Source: Desulfocicer vacuolatum DSM 3385
Lineage (GTDB): Bacteria; Desulfobacterota; Desulfobacteria; Desulfobacterales; Desulfobacteraceae
NCBI RefSeq assembly: GCF_900176365.1
Contig: NZ_FWXY01000007.1
Span: forward strand, 62,001-126,000
DNA length: 64,000 nucleotides
Direction: 5' to 3'
Positions 18,578 to 26,143 of the stretch are shown here, one piece after another (position 1 is the first letter of the stretch; every line of letters begins with the position of its first letter). Below the pieces are notes generated by a model. It was not told where the DNA came from, did no database searches, and saw only the letters and a list, made by a program, of their open reading frames with translations. Both the position numbers and the translations under genes were made by a program.

Positions 18578-20239
18578 ATGGAAATAGTTGATCAGCACGT
18601 AAAATCCATTATGGAGGGATGTAAAGAGCGGGCCAGGGATGCGGGCCTCTCCTTTGAAGATGAAACCCTGGAATATGTTGTCACCAATCGGGATATGGTG
18701 GAGCTGAGTCCCAAGGTGATGATGCCCACCTTGTACGATTACTGGGTGCATGATGTCCGGGTTCTTTCGGGTAAGGGAATGTATGAACTGTATCCAAATA
18801 ATCCCTATGAGACTGTCATCAACACCCGCCCTGCCATCTCGTTTTACAATGATAATAATCCTGACTGGCTCAATGTGATGATTTTTTATCATGTGCTTGG
18901 ACACATTGATTTCTTCCAGAATAATTTGTTTTTCAAGCACACCTGGGACATTGATTTCAATGGGCAGGCCCTGGCAGATAAAAGACTCATTGCCAGGTAC
19001 CGTTCAGAAAAGGGGCGATGGGTGGATTATGTCATTGAATTTGCCCGGGGCATTGATAATCTGGTGGGATACCATGACACCATTTCCCGTACCACCCGGG
19101 AAGGCAGTCCCAGATATTTAAGCTCGCTTGATTATTATTTTGATATTTTTCTTCAAAGCGAAAAAGGGTTTTCCCAGAATGAGTATTTAAAAGAGATAGA
19201 ACGGTACAATGAGATCCTTGCCACCCACCGGAATGACACAGAGGATCAATTTTTCATTGATGTGAAGATAAAATTTCCCGAATTTGATGCTTTTTATAAA
19301 CGCTATCTGGACAAAAAAGAGCAGGGTCGACCGGATGTGCTCCAGTTTATCATGGATCATTCCTCCTTTTTAAACAAAGAGGAAAATAAGTGGATGAAGT
19401 CTGTGATATCGGTGGTGAGAAAGACTTCGTTGTTTTTTCAACCCCAGATTCGCACCAAGATCATGAATGAGGGATGGGCCAGTTACTGGCATGAAACGTT
19501 GTTCATGGGGGATGACAGAATTAAGGGACATGAAGTTGATTTTGCCAAGGTCAACGCCGGTGTTACGGCCATGCCCAAGGTGGGACTCAATCCCTATGCC
19601 CTTGGTATGCGGCTTTTGTATCACATTGAAGATATGGAAAACAGGGGATGCTACTCCCTGGAATATGATCAGATCAAGGATGAAGTAAAACAGAAAAACT
19701 ACGATAGGAACCTTTCCATTGGCCGGAAGCGTATTTTCTCCATTCGGGAAAATTTGTGCGACTTTACTTTTATCAACACTTACATTGATCAGGAATTCAT
19801 GAAACGTCATAATCTGTTTGTTACGGGCAAACGCTTGAATCCCCAACGCAAATCCTGGGAGTATTATGTAAAGTCCAGAAGTGCAGATGCCTACCGGGAG
19901 ATGGTGGCAGATACCCTGTACCATCCCCCGGTCATAAAAATTAATAAAGAAAAAACCGACCAGGGGCCCCTTTATCTGGAACATGTTTTTGAAGGCAAAC
20001 CCCTGAAAACCGACTTCATAGAAAATACCCTGGTGGGAATTGAATACCTCTGGGGACGCTCGGTGCGACTTGAAACCAGTGAACCCGTAAAGGCTTCCTC
20101 GCCCCAGCAGCGCTACATTGATTTTTGGAGTCCGCCCTCTCCGGCCCCTTTGGATCAAGAAAAAAAGACGGACAATTTGGAGTGGAAACGGGTATTGTAT
20201 GTGATGGAAGACAGAAAGCTTCTTAAAAGGGGGGTGTGA
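18578..20239 (+). CDS. SpoVR-family protein (YcgB-like)
   Basis: 553 residues. SpoVR proteins influence spore cortex formation in Bacillus and are widespread in non-sporulating bacteria (YcgB in E. coli), where they accompany prkA/yeaH in stress-response gene sets; the biochemical role is unknown. Recognisable segments are the NVMIFYHVLGHIDFFQNN region, MNEGWASYWHE (HExxH-like surroundings), and VGLNPYALGMRLLYHIEDM. A strong AAGGGGGGAGG site lies before the ATG. The next gene starts three bases after its stop. Confidence 0.92.
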   Translation: MEIVDQHVKSIMEGCKERARDAGLSFEDETLEYVVTNRDMVELSPKVMMPTLYDYWVHDVRVLSGKGMYELYPNNPYETVINTRPAISFYNDNNPDWLNVMIFYHVLGHIDFFQNNLFFKHTWDIDFNGQALADKRLIARYRSEKGRWVDYVIEFARGIDNLVGYHDTISRTTREGSPRYLSSLDYYFDIFLQSEKGFSQNEYLKEIERYNEILATHRNDTEDQFFIDVKIKFPEFDAFYKRYLDKKEQGRPDVLQFIMDHSSFLNKEENKWMKSVISVVRKTSLFFQPQIRTKIMNEGWASYWHETLFMGDDRIKGHEVDFAKVNAGVTAMPKVGLNPYALGMRLLYHIEDMENRGCYSLEYDQIKDEVKQKNYDRNLSIGRKRIFSIRENLCDFTFINTYIDQEFMKRHNLFVTGKRLNPQRKSWEYYVKSRSADAYREMVADTLYHPPVIKINKEKTDQGPLYLEHVFEGKPLKTDFIENTLVGIEYLWGRSVRLETSEPVKASSPQQRYIDFWSPPSPAPLDQEKKTDNLEWKRVLYVMEDRKLLKRGV

Positions 20240-20242
20240 CCC

Positions 20243-22561
20243 ATGAATAAAAAATCCCTTGGAATCACCATTGATAATAAGGAACGTGCCCGGGAAGCCC
20301 TTGCCTTTTTAAGTGATAATATCGGCGAATATGAAAAATTCAAACCCATTGATTTTGCGCAATACCTGGAAATGATCGCTCAAGACCCGGTTAAGATGAT
20401 TCGTAATATTTTCCAGGTATTCCATGATATGATGACCTCCCATGTGAAACGCCTGGAAGACGCTGATGAGCAGGACGAACTCGACAGGATTGATTATGAC
20501 TGCACCCGGCTTTTTGTGGAGGGATCGGAAAATCCCTATTTTACGGATCGGTTGTTTGCCAATCGCCTCATGAAACACATGGAAGGGTTGCGCCATGGTG
20601 CCCAGCAGAACCAGATCTATATTTTCCACGGTCCCCATGGGTGCGGTAAAAGCACCTTTTTAAATAACATGCTCAAAAAATTTGAAAGCTATGCCAACAG
20701 TGACGCCGGGATGCGATACGAAATTGTGTGGCGCCTTGACATGGCCAAGCTGGGGGAGGGGCGCAAGGTGGAATCTGTATCTGCCATTGAACGCCTGGTT
20801 AATTTCATTGAACACCCCCATGGGGATGTCTCCAAAAAGGTCACCGAGGCGTGCATATCACCGGCATTCCATTCGGACTTTATAGAGATTCCCTGTATAT
20901 CCCATGATAATCCCATTTTGCTTATTCCTAAGAAACATCGGCGTAAAGTGCTGGATAAACTGGTTCCCAACGATAAGGTGAAATGGAAAATTTTCACTGA
21001 AAAGGAATATGAATGGGTTTTCAGCCATGAACCCTGCACCATTTGTGAGTCCATCTACCAGGCATTGCTGGAACGGCTGGGTTCCCCGGAAAAGGTGTTT
21101 GATATGGTGTATGCCAGACCCTATTCTTTTAATCGGCGGCTGGGAAACGGGATTTCGGTTTTTAACCCCGGGGATGTGCCGTTAAAACAAAATGTCATGG
21201 GCAATCAGATGCTCCAGCATCGTATTAACAATCTGTTCCGGGACAGTAACTTGATCAATTATACCTATTCCCGTTTTTCCAAAACCAATAACGGGATCTA
21301 TGCGTTGATGGATATTAAATCCCACAATGTTGAACGTATGGTGGAGCTTCACAATATCATCAGTGAGGCGGTGCACAAGGTGGAAGACATTGAAGAAAAT
21401 GTCAATTCCCTTTTTCTGGCTTTGATGAACCCGGAAGATAAAAAAAATATTCGTGATTTTCCCTCTTTTACCGATCGGATTCGATATATTAATATTCCCT
21501 ATGTGCTGGATATTGAAACTGAGATGAAGATTTACAATAATATTTTCGGTCGACATGTCAGGGATGCGTTTTTACCCATGGTCATGGATAATTTTGCAAG
21601 GATCATTGTCTCCTCCCGGCTTAAACCCAAATCTGATGCTCTTCTGGAGTGGATCAAAGATCCTTCAAAGTATCGTTTATATTGTGATGAACTGCTTATG
21701 TTACTGAAAATGGAAATTTATTCAGGCCATATACCCGACTGGCTGGATGATGCAGACCGCAAGGCCCTTGACGGCAAAATGTGGAAAAGAATTTTCAATG
21801 AGTCGGAAAATGAAGGAAATTACGGGTTTTCCGGCCGGGATTCCATTCGTATTTTTGATCGGTTTTACTCCATGTATGCAAGGGAAAACCGTTTGATTAA
21901 CATGCCTGTCTTGTGCTCGTTTTTTAAAGGGGTGATGAAGGACTATCCTAAGATGGTGCCAGGAGGGTTTCTTGAGTCCCTTTTGCGCATGTATGATTAC
22001 AATGTGCTTCAGCAGGTAAAAGAGTCTCTTTATTATTATAATGAAGAGCAGATTGCCAAAGATATTAAAAATTATATCTCTGCCCTCACCTTTGAATTGG
22101 GTGCCCAGGGAAAATGCCTTTTCACCGGTGAAGAAATTCATGTGACAGAATCCTTTTTAAGCTCCATTGAAAGTCGCCTTTTCACCGAAGGTATCACCAT
22201 GGAACGGCGCATGGAGATGCGCAGTGATGTTTTAAATCAATACACCACCTACGCCCTTCCCCGGGAGATGATGGTGGAAGAGAAAGATATCACTGAAACC
22301 AAACTTTTTTTATCCCTGTATGAGCGCTATGTTTATAATCTTAAAAAAAGGGTTCTGGAACCCTTTTTAAGCAATGAAAATTTCAGGCGGGCCATACGGG
22401 ATTTTGACACCGCTGATTTTAAAACCTATGACAAGCGCATCAGAAGTGATGTGAAATTCCTTATTAAGAATATGGCTGATAAATTTGAATATACTGAACA
22501 GGGAGCCAAGGAGGTTTGTATTTACGTCATTGATTCCAATCTGGCCGGTAAGTTCAAATAG
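20243..22561 (+). CDS. Second PrkA-like AAA ATPase
   Basis: 772 residues, larger than and clearly different from the PrkA at 15305 but of the same superfamily. Walker A is GPHGCGKSTFLNNM (about residues 131-144). The central region includes RYINIPYVLDIETEMKIYN, which aligns with PrkA-type proteins, and the C-terminal third contains the PrkA-like AQGKCLFTGEEIHV segment. It is the last gene of the prkA-yeaH-spoVR operon, with a good GGGGGGTG site. Whether it keeps kinase activity or is an ATPase partner cannot be judged from sequence. Confidence 0.8.
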   Translation: MNKKSLGITIDNKERAREALAFLSDNIGEYEKFKPIDFAQYLEMIAQDPVKMIRNIFQVFHDMMTSHVKRLEDADEQDELDRIDYDCTRLFVEGSENPYFTDRLFANRLMKHMEGLRHGAQQNQIYIFHGPHGCGKSTFLNNMLKKFESYANSDAGMRYEIVWRLDMAKLGEGRKVESVSAIERLVNFIEHPHGDVSKKVTEACISPAFHSDFIEIPCISHDNPILLIPKKHRRKVLDKLVPNDKVKWKIFTEKEYEWVFSHEPCTICESIYQALLERLGSPEKVFDMVYARPYSFNRRLGNGISVFNPGDVPLKQNVMGNQMLQHRINNLFRDSNLINYTYSRFSKTNNGIYALMDIKSHNVERMVELHNIISEAVHKVEDIEENVNSLFLALMNPEDKKNIRDFPSFTDRIRYINIPYVLDIETEMKIYNNIFGRHVRDAFLPMVMDNFARIIVSSRLKPKSDALLEWIKDPSKYRLYCDELLMLLKMEIYSGHIPDWLDDADRKALDGKMWKRIFNESENEGNYGFSGRDSIRIFDRFYSMYARENRLINMPVLCSFFKGVMKDYPKMVPGGFLESLLRMYDYNVLQQVKESLYYYNEEQIAKDIKNYISALTFELGAQGKCLFTGEEIHVTESFLSSIESRLFTEGITMERRMEMRSDVLNQYTTYALPREMMVEEKDITETKLFLSLYERYVYNLKKRVLEPFLSNENFRRAIRDFDTADFKTYDKRIRSDVKFLIKNMADKFEYTEQGAKEVCIYVIDSNLAGKFK

Positions 22562-22623
22562 GGGTCTGATTACACCATCAAACCGTTGGTCCCGGATGAT
22601 GAAAAATGATCAGGCAAATAGCC

Positions 22624-23376
22624 TTAAACAGGTGTGTCCGGGGACAGGGCAATTTTCATGGCTTCAAGGGCCGCAATGTAGCCAAAGATTCCGCTGATCA
22701 TGGGTAGACTGCCCATGGGATTGCGTTGCCTGCCGCTGTTAAAGAAGTTTTCTTCTGTCTCCCGGGATACAGAGCTTTTCTCCACCACCTCTGTGGAATA
22801 AACCGTGTGGATGCCCGAGGTTACCCCCATGCGCCTTAATCGTTTTCTCACCGACCGTGCCAGGGGGCAGGCTGAAGTCTGGGAAATATCCCCGGTGGTG
22901 ATGGCCGTGGGGTCCATGCGTCTTGCCGCCCCCATGCTGGATACCACCGGCATATGACGCTGCACCAGCTCAAACAGAATATTGACCTTTGGGTTCAGAC
23001 TATCAATGGCATCCACCACCACATGGGTGGGGTGTTCAAAAACTTCATCAAAGGTATCTTTGTGACATAATGTATTGAATACCTCCACTGTCATGTCCGG
23101 GTTAATCTGAAGCAGACGTTCCCGGGCCGCATGGGTTTTTAATCGCCCCACATTGGATTCAACAGCCAGAAGCTGTCGATTGAAATTGCTGATACCCACC
23201 TCATCAAAATCCACAATTCTTAATGTGCCCACCCCGCTCCTTGCCAGGGCTTCAATGGCATGGGAACCCACCGCACCCAGACCGATGACGGTGATGTTTG
23301 ATTTTTCCAGGCGGTCCATGGCATCTTTGCCCAGGAGCAGTTCTGTTCGTTTAAATTTTTCTCTGTTAAATCCCAT
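22624..23376 (-). CDS. tcdA: ThiF-family tRNA threonylcarbamoyladenosine dehydratase TcdA
   Basis: About 250 residues of the E1-like ThiF/MoeB/TcdA family. TcdA cyclises t6A to ct6A at position 37 of ANN-decoding tRNAs using ATP. Visible are the nucleotide-binding GLGAVGSHAIEALARSGVG (about 30-48), DFDEVGISNFNRQL, and the DISQTSACPLAR region with conserved cysteine. The start chosen is MGFNREKF, preceded by AAGGA, rather than an upstream ATG. It converges on the prkA operon and reads away from a dense repeat cluster. Confidence 0.9.
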   Translation of the reverse strand: MGFNREKFKRTELLLGKDAMDRLEKSNITVIGLGAVGSHAIEALARSGVGTLRIVDFDEVGISNFNRQLLAVESNVGRLKTHAARERLLQINPDMTVEVFNTLCHKDTFDEVFEHPTHVVVDAIDSLNPKVNILFELVQRHMPVVSSMGAARRMDPTAITTGDISQTSACPLARSVRKRLRRMGVTSGIHTVYSTEVVEKSSVSRETEENFFNSGRQRNPMGSLPMISGIFGYIAALEAMKIALSPDTPV

Positions 23377-23400
23377 GAATTTCCTTGTATATGTTGTTTT

Positions 23401-23500
23401 ATATGAAACTCTGTCCAACGCAGCGTAATAAGTAGAGCTTCAAATTTCGTTGTGGGCAGGTCAGATCCCCAATAAAATCTGCTCATGGCAGTTATATGAA
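23401..23500. repeat. Repeat family A, variant 2
   Basis: Reads TATGAAACTCTGTCCAA at one end and CTCATGGCAGTTATATGA at the other, with TTTCGTTGTGGGCAGGTCA in the middle. The same variant is at 52685-52785 and, cut short, at 57345-57405. It lies just upstream of tcdA. Confidence 0.65.
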
Positions 23501-23519
23501 AAGGTAGCCTCCAAGTTTA

Positions 23520-23612
23520 CCTCAGCAGAGCCCCCCCCGAGGGGCAATAGGAACCGGCCAATTGAGCTGTCTACAGTTCCGGCCGGGTCCATTGCCCCTC
23601 GGGGGGGCGGCA
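23520..23612. repeat. GC-rich cruciform repeat family B, copy 1
   Basis: Outer arms are GCCCCCCCCGAGGGGCAATA and CATTGCCCCTCGGGGGGGCG. Inner arms are built on GGAACCGG / CCGG around AGCTGTCTACAGTTCC. Near-identical copies occur at 42881, 51739 and 55719. It is flanked on the right by an A-type segment. Confidence 0.8.
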
Positions 23613-23654
23613 TAATACTCTTTTCAATATTCGTTGTGTCCGGCAGGACGTGCC

Positions 23655-23746
23655 CGTTGATCTGAAATACTCCGCAAATCAGGGGCGTATGTAAGCTTTG
23701 TTGTGGGCAGAGCTGGATCAAAATACGGTTTGCCCGTGGCAGTTTA
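23655..23746. repeat. Repeat family A, abutting the truA stop codon
   Basis: Inverted relative to the copy at 15047: GAAATACTCC ... GGGGCGTAT, then TTGTTGTGGGCAGAGC and finally GCCCGTGGCAGTTTAA. The last bases include the reverse complement of the truA TAA stop at 23744-23746. Confidence 0.7.
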
Positions 23747-24517
23747 ACAAAAATTGATTTTGTTTAAGATCAGACCGGAGGAAGGCGCAATAAATCTCAA
23801 TGGCTGCATTGCTTTATTATTCAGCGTTTCTTTTATTTTATTTAAAGTGGTTTCTCCCCGTCCAAGGCAAAAAAGCTGTCCCATGACCAAACGGACCTGA
23901 TATCGCAGAAACCCCTTGGCATGGATATGATAGACATAGCTCTTTTCGGGGAAAAAATTGGCTTTTAAAATGGTGTTTTCCTCAATTTTACTCTCCAGAA
24001 TTTCCCGGTCAAAAGTGGTTTGGGAGCCGGGTTTTGTGCAATAGTTGATAAAGCTGTGCTTTCCTTTAAAGAGGCGGGCTCCCTGTTTCATCAATTCAAT
24101 GTCAAGAAGCTTTATGGATGAGTGCATAAAAGGGGCGCAAAAGGGATGCATTTTTTCTCCATGTGAAAATAGATATAGATATTCCTTTGTTCTGGGAGTC
24201 TGGATGATATTAAATGTTTTATCCACGCTTTCAATTTTTAAAATTTTAATATCATTGGGTAAATTTTTATTGAAGTTTAAAAAAAATATTTTCGGGTCCA
24301 GGGGTTCATTTACAAACAATTCAAATGCAGAGTGGTTGGCTGACACCTTTGCATCTGTTCGACTGCTTCCCAGGATTTTAAAATCATTGTGGCCTAAAAC
24401 AAATTTTATTGTTTTTTCCACCATGGATTCAACGGTTCTCAATCCCGGCTGTTTAAGCCAGCCGTGGTAGCGAAATCCCAGGTATTGGATGTGAACCAGG
24501 TAACGGTATTGTGTCAT
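23744..24517 (-). CDS. truA: tRNA pseudouridine(38-40) synthase TruA
   Basis: 257 residues. TruA converts U38-U40 in the tRNA anticodon stem to pseudouridine. The catalytic aspartate is D55 in GSSRTDAKVSA. Other family landmarks are the N-terminal IQYLGFRYHGWLKQ, the FLRYQVRLVMGQL segment, and a C-terminal APSSGLILNKINF. The gene reads leftward; its stop codon coincides with the edge of an A-family repeat, so its last residues could have been altered by the insertion. Confidence 0.95.
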   Translation of the reverse strand: MTQYRYLVHIQYLGFRYHGWLKQPGLRTVESMVEKTIKFVLGHNDFKILGSSRTDAKVSANHSAFELFVNEPLDPKIFFLNFNKNLPNDIKILKIESVDKTFNIIQTPRTKEYLYLFSHGEKMHPFCAPFMHSSIKLLDIELMKQGARLFKGKHSFINYCTKPGSQTTFDREILESKIEENTILKANFFPEKSYVYHIHAKGFLRYQVRLVMGQLFCLGRGETTLNKIKETLNNKAMQPLRFIAPSSGLILNKINFC

Positions 24518-25007
24518 GGAGTTGTCTCTTTATGTGTATATGTCATTTTTTATATTTTATAAATCGGTAAAAATGAGAAGGGCCGTCCCGGTTGTGAAGC
24601 CCACAATGACGGAATTATCCGCAGCGGAAGTTCCTTAAAGGGAAGTTCCGGGGGGGATGCGGTTTTCATAGGGCAGCTCCTGGTATGATTTTCCAATGTT
24701 CCGGGCAGTAGCATCTGGAGATGCTGCCGGGCGCTTTGATACTACTTTTTTTATATGAAATACTCCGCAATTCAGAGGCGTATTTCAAGCTTTGTTGTGG
24801 GCAAAGCCGTGGATCATAATACGGTCTGCCCATGGCAGTTACATGAAGAAATATTATCATTGATTTTTGTGAAACGCCACAGCCTTTTGCCATGTGAAAT
24901 GATCCTGCTTTACCATTTTTTAAAAATTTATGTCCCTATTTTAAAGGAATGGCTGGAAAAATGCGCGGCATATTGCACTATTTATTTATTTAGGTTAACA
25001 TCTTGCC
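24518..25007. other. Intergenic region with hairpins and an A repeat
   Basis: Between the divergent truA (-) and the roadblock gene (+). It contains a short direct repeat GGAAGTTCC (twice near 24626-24650), a hairpin-like CCGGGCAG..AGCATC / GATGCTGCCGGG at about 24699-24733 followed by T-rich sequence, and an A-family repeat. No gene recognised. Confidence 0.5.
24750..24848. repeat. Repeat family A, full copy
   Basis: Same orientation as the copy at 23655: ATATGAAATACTCCGC, GAGGCGTATTTC, CTTTGTTGTGGGC, and TGCCCATGGCAGTTACATGA. The GTATTTC/GAAATAC hairpin is intact. Confidence 0.75.
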
Positions 25008-25385
25008 ATGTTTAATATAAAGCAACTAAATGCCATTGATAATATTCTCAAAAAAAATCTGATATCCTCTGGAATTGACCATGTCATTTTTATGGATATG
25101 GGGGGCAATGCCATTGCCAAACTTGATAACGGCACTGCCAAATTTGACTCCACCGCATTTGCTGCCCTTGCTGCCGGTAATTTTGCCGCAGTGGATGCCA
25201 TGGCAAAACTTGTGGGGGAATCTGAATTTTCCTTATTGTTTCACAAGGGTGAAAAGTCCAGTATTCATTTCAATAAAGTAAATGATGACATGCTGCTTAT
25301 TTCCATGTTTAATAAAGATATTTCCCTGGGTTTGGTTCGGTTGAAAGTTGCCGCAACCATAAAGGAACTCAATGAGATTTTATAG
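25008..25385 (+). CDS. Roadblock/LC7-domain protein (MglB-like)
   Basis: 125 residues making a single roadblock/LC7 fold. It begins with a helix, then GIDHVIFMDMGGNAIAK, an alanine-rich helix (AFAALAAGNFAAVDAMAKLVGE), HKGEKSSIHF, and the closing DISLGLVRLKVAATIKEL. Proteins of this type act as partners or GAPs of MglA-like small GTPases. It starts a run of co-directional genes that includes such a GTPase 142 bases downstream. The ribosome site is weak. Confidence 0.8.
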   Translation: MFNIKQLNAIDNILKKNLISSGIDHVIFMDMGGNAIAKLDNGTAKFDSTAFAALAAGNFAAVDAMAKLVGESEFSLLFHKGEKSSIHFNKVNDDMLLISMFNKDISLGLVRLKVAATIKELNEIL

Positions 25386-25527
25386 ATGAAACCATGGCCG
25401 GAAAGGTAGCTGTTTTTACCTTTCATTGCATATTTGTTCATGGTCATGCAGGGAATTATAGTTATTCATGTATGGATTTTAAAATTTTAAACCCACGAAT
25501 CCGAAAAAAGGCTTGGGGAGGGCGGAT

Positions 25528-26133
25528 TTGGCGCTCATCAATGTAAAAACCAAAGAAATTCAGATTAAAATTGTTTACTATGGCCCGGGGCGGGGCGGTA
25601 AAACCACCAATCTGGAATATATAAATCATAATTACAGGGATCGGATCAAAACAGAGATGGTCAGCTTGAAAACCCATGATGACCGAACGCTTTTTTTTGA
25701 TTTTTTACCCTTTGATGTGGGTAAGATAAAAGGGTTTGAGGTCACCATACAATTGTATACCGTTCCCGGACAGGCCAAATATAATGCAACCAGACGATTG
25801 GTGCTAAGGGGCGTTGACGGCATCGTATTTGTGGCAGATGTCCAAAAAGAGCAGCGTAAAAAAAATATTGAATCCCTGAACCAGTTGTACGAAAATCTTA
25901 AAACCTACGATCTTAATATCTTTAAAATTCCCCTTGTCATGCAATATAATAAAATAGATTTAAAAGAGTTGGATATCCCCATCCTGTCTTCTAAAATCAT
26001 GCAGAAAGACTTAAACTCTCAATTGAGAGTTCCCGCATTTGAGGCCAGTGCCCTGACCGGGGGAAACGTTATTCCCACTTTGAAAAAAGTGATAACCATG
26101 ACATTGGCATCCATCCAGGATCAGTTCTTTTAA
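25528..26133 (+). CDS. MglA-like Ras-superfamily GTPase
   Basis: About 201 residues. MglA GTPases set cell polarity and motility direction in myxobacteria and occur widely in Desulfobacterota. Motifs are Walker A YYGPGRGGKTTN, a switch/PM3 region TVPGQAKYNATRRLVLRGVD, and NKID for guanine recognition. The TTG at 25528 (ALINVKTKEIQ) is chosen because GGAGG lies six bases upstream and because MglA proteins usually start at this point. The PM3 has threonine where Ras has aspartate, as is usual for MglA. Confidence 0.9.
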   Translation: MALINVKTKEIQIKIVYYGPGRGGKTTNLEYINHNYRDRIKTEMVSLKTHDDRTLFFDFLPFDVGKIKGFEVTIQLYTVPGQAKYNATRRLVLRGVDGIVFVADVQKEQRKKNIESLNQLYENLKTYDLNIFKIPLVMQYNKIDLKELDIPILSSKIMQKDLNSQLRVPAFEASALTGGNVIPTLKKVITMTLASIQDQFF

Positions 26134-26143
26134 GGAGGCTTTT

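Noticed and set aside
23401-24848. Repeat cluster as a CRISPR array
   Set aside because: Repeats are palindromic, of unequal spacing and orientation, with no regular spacers and no cas genes.
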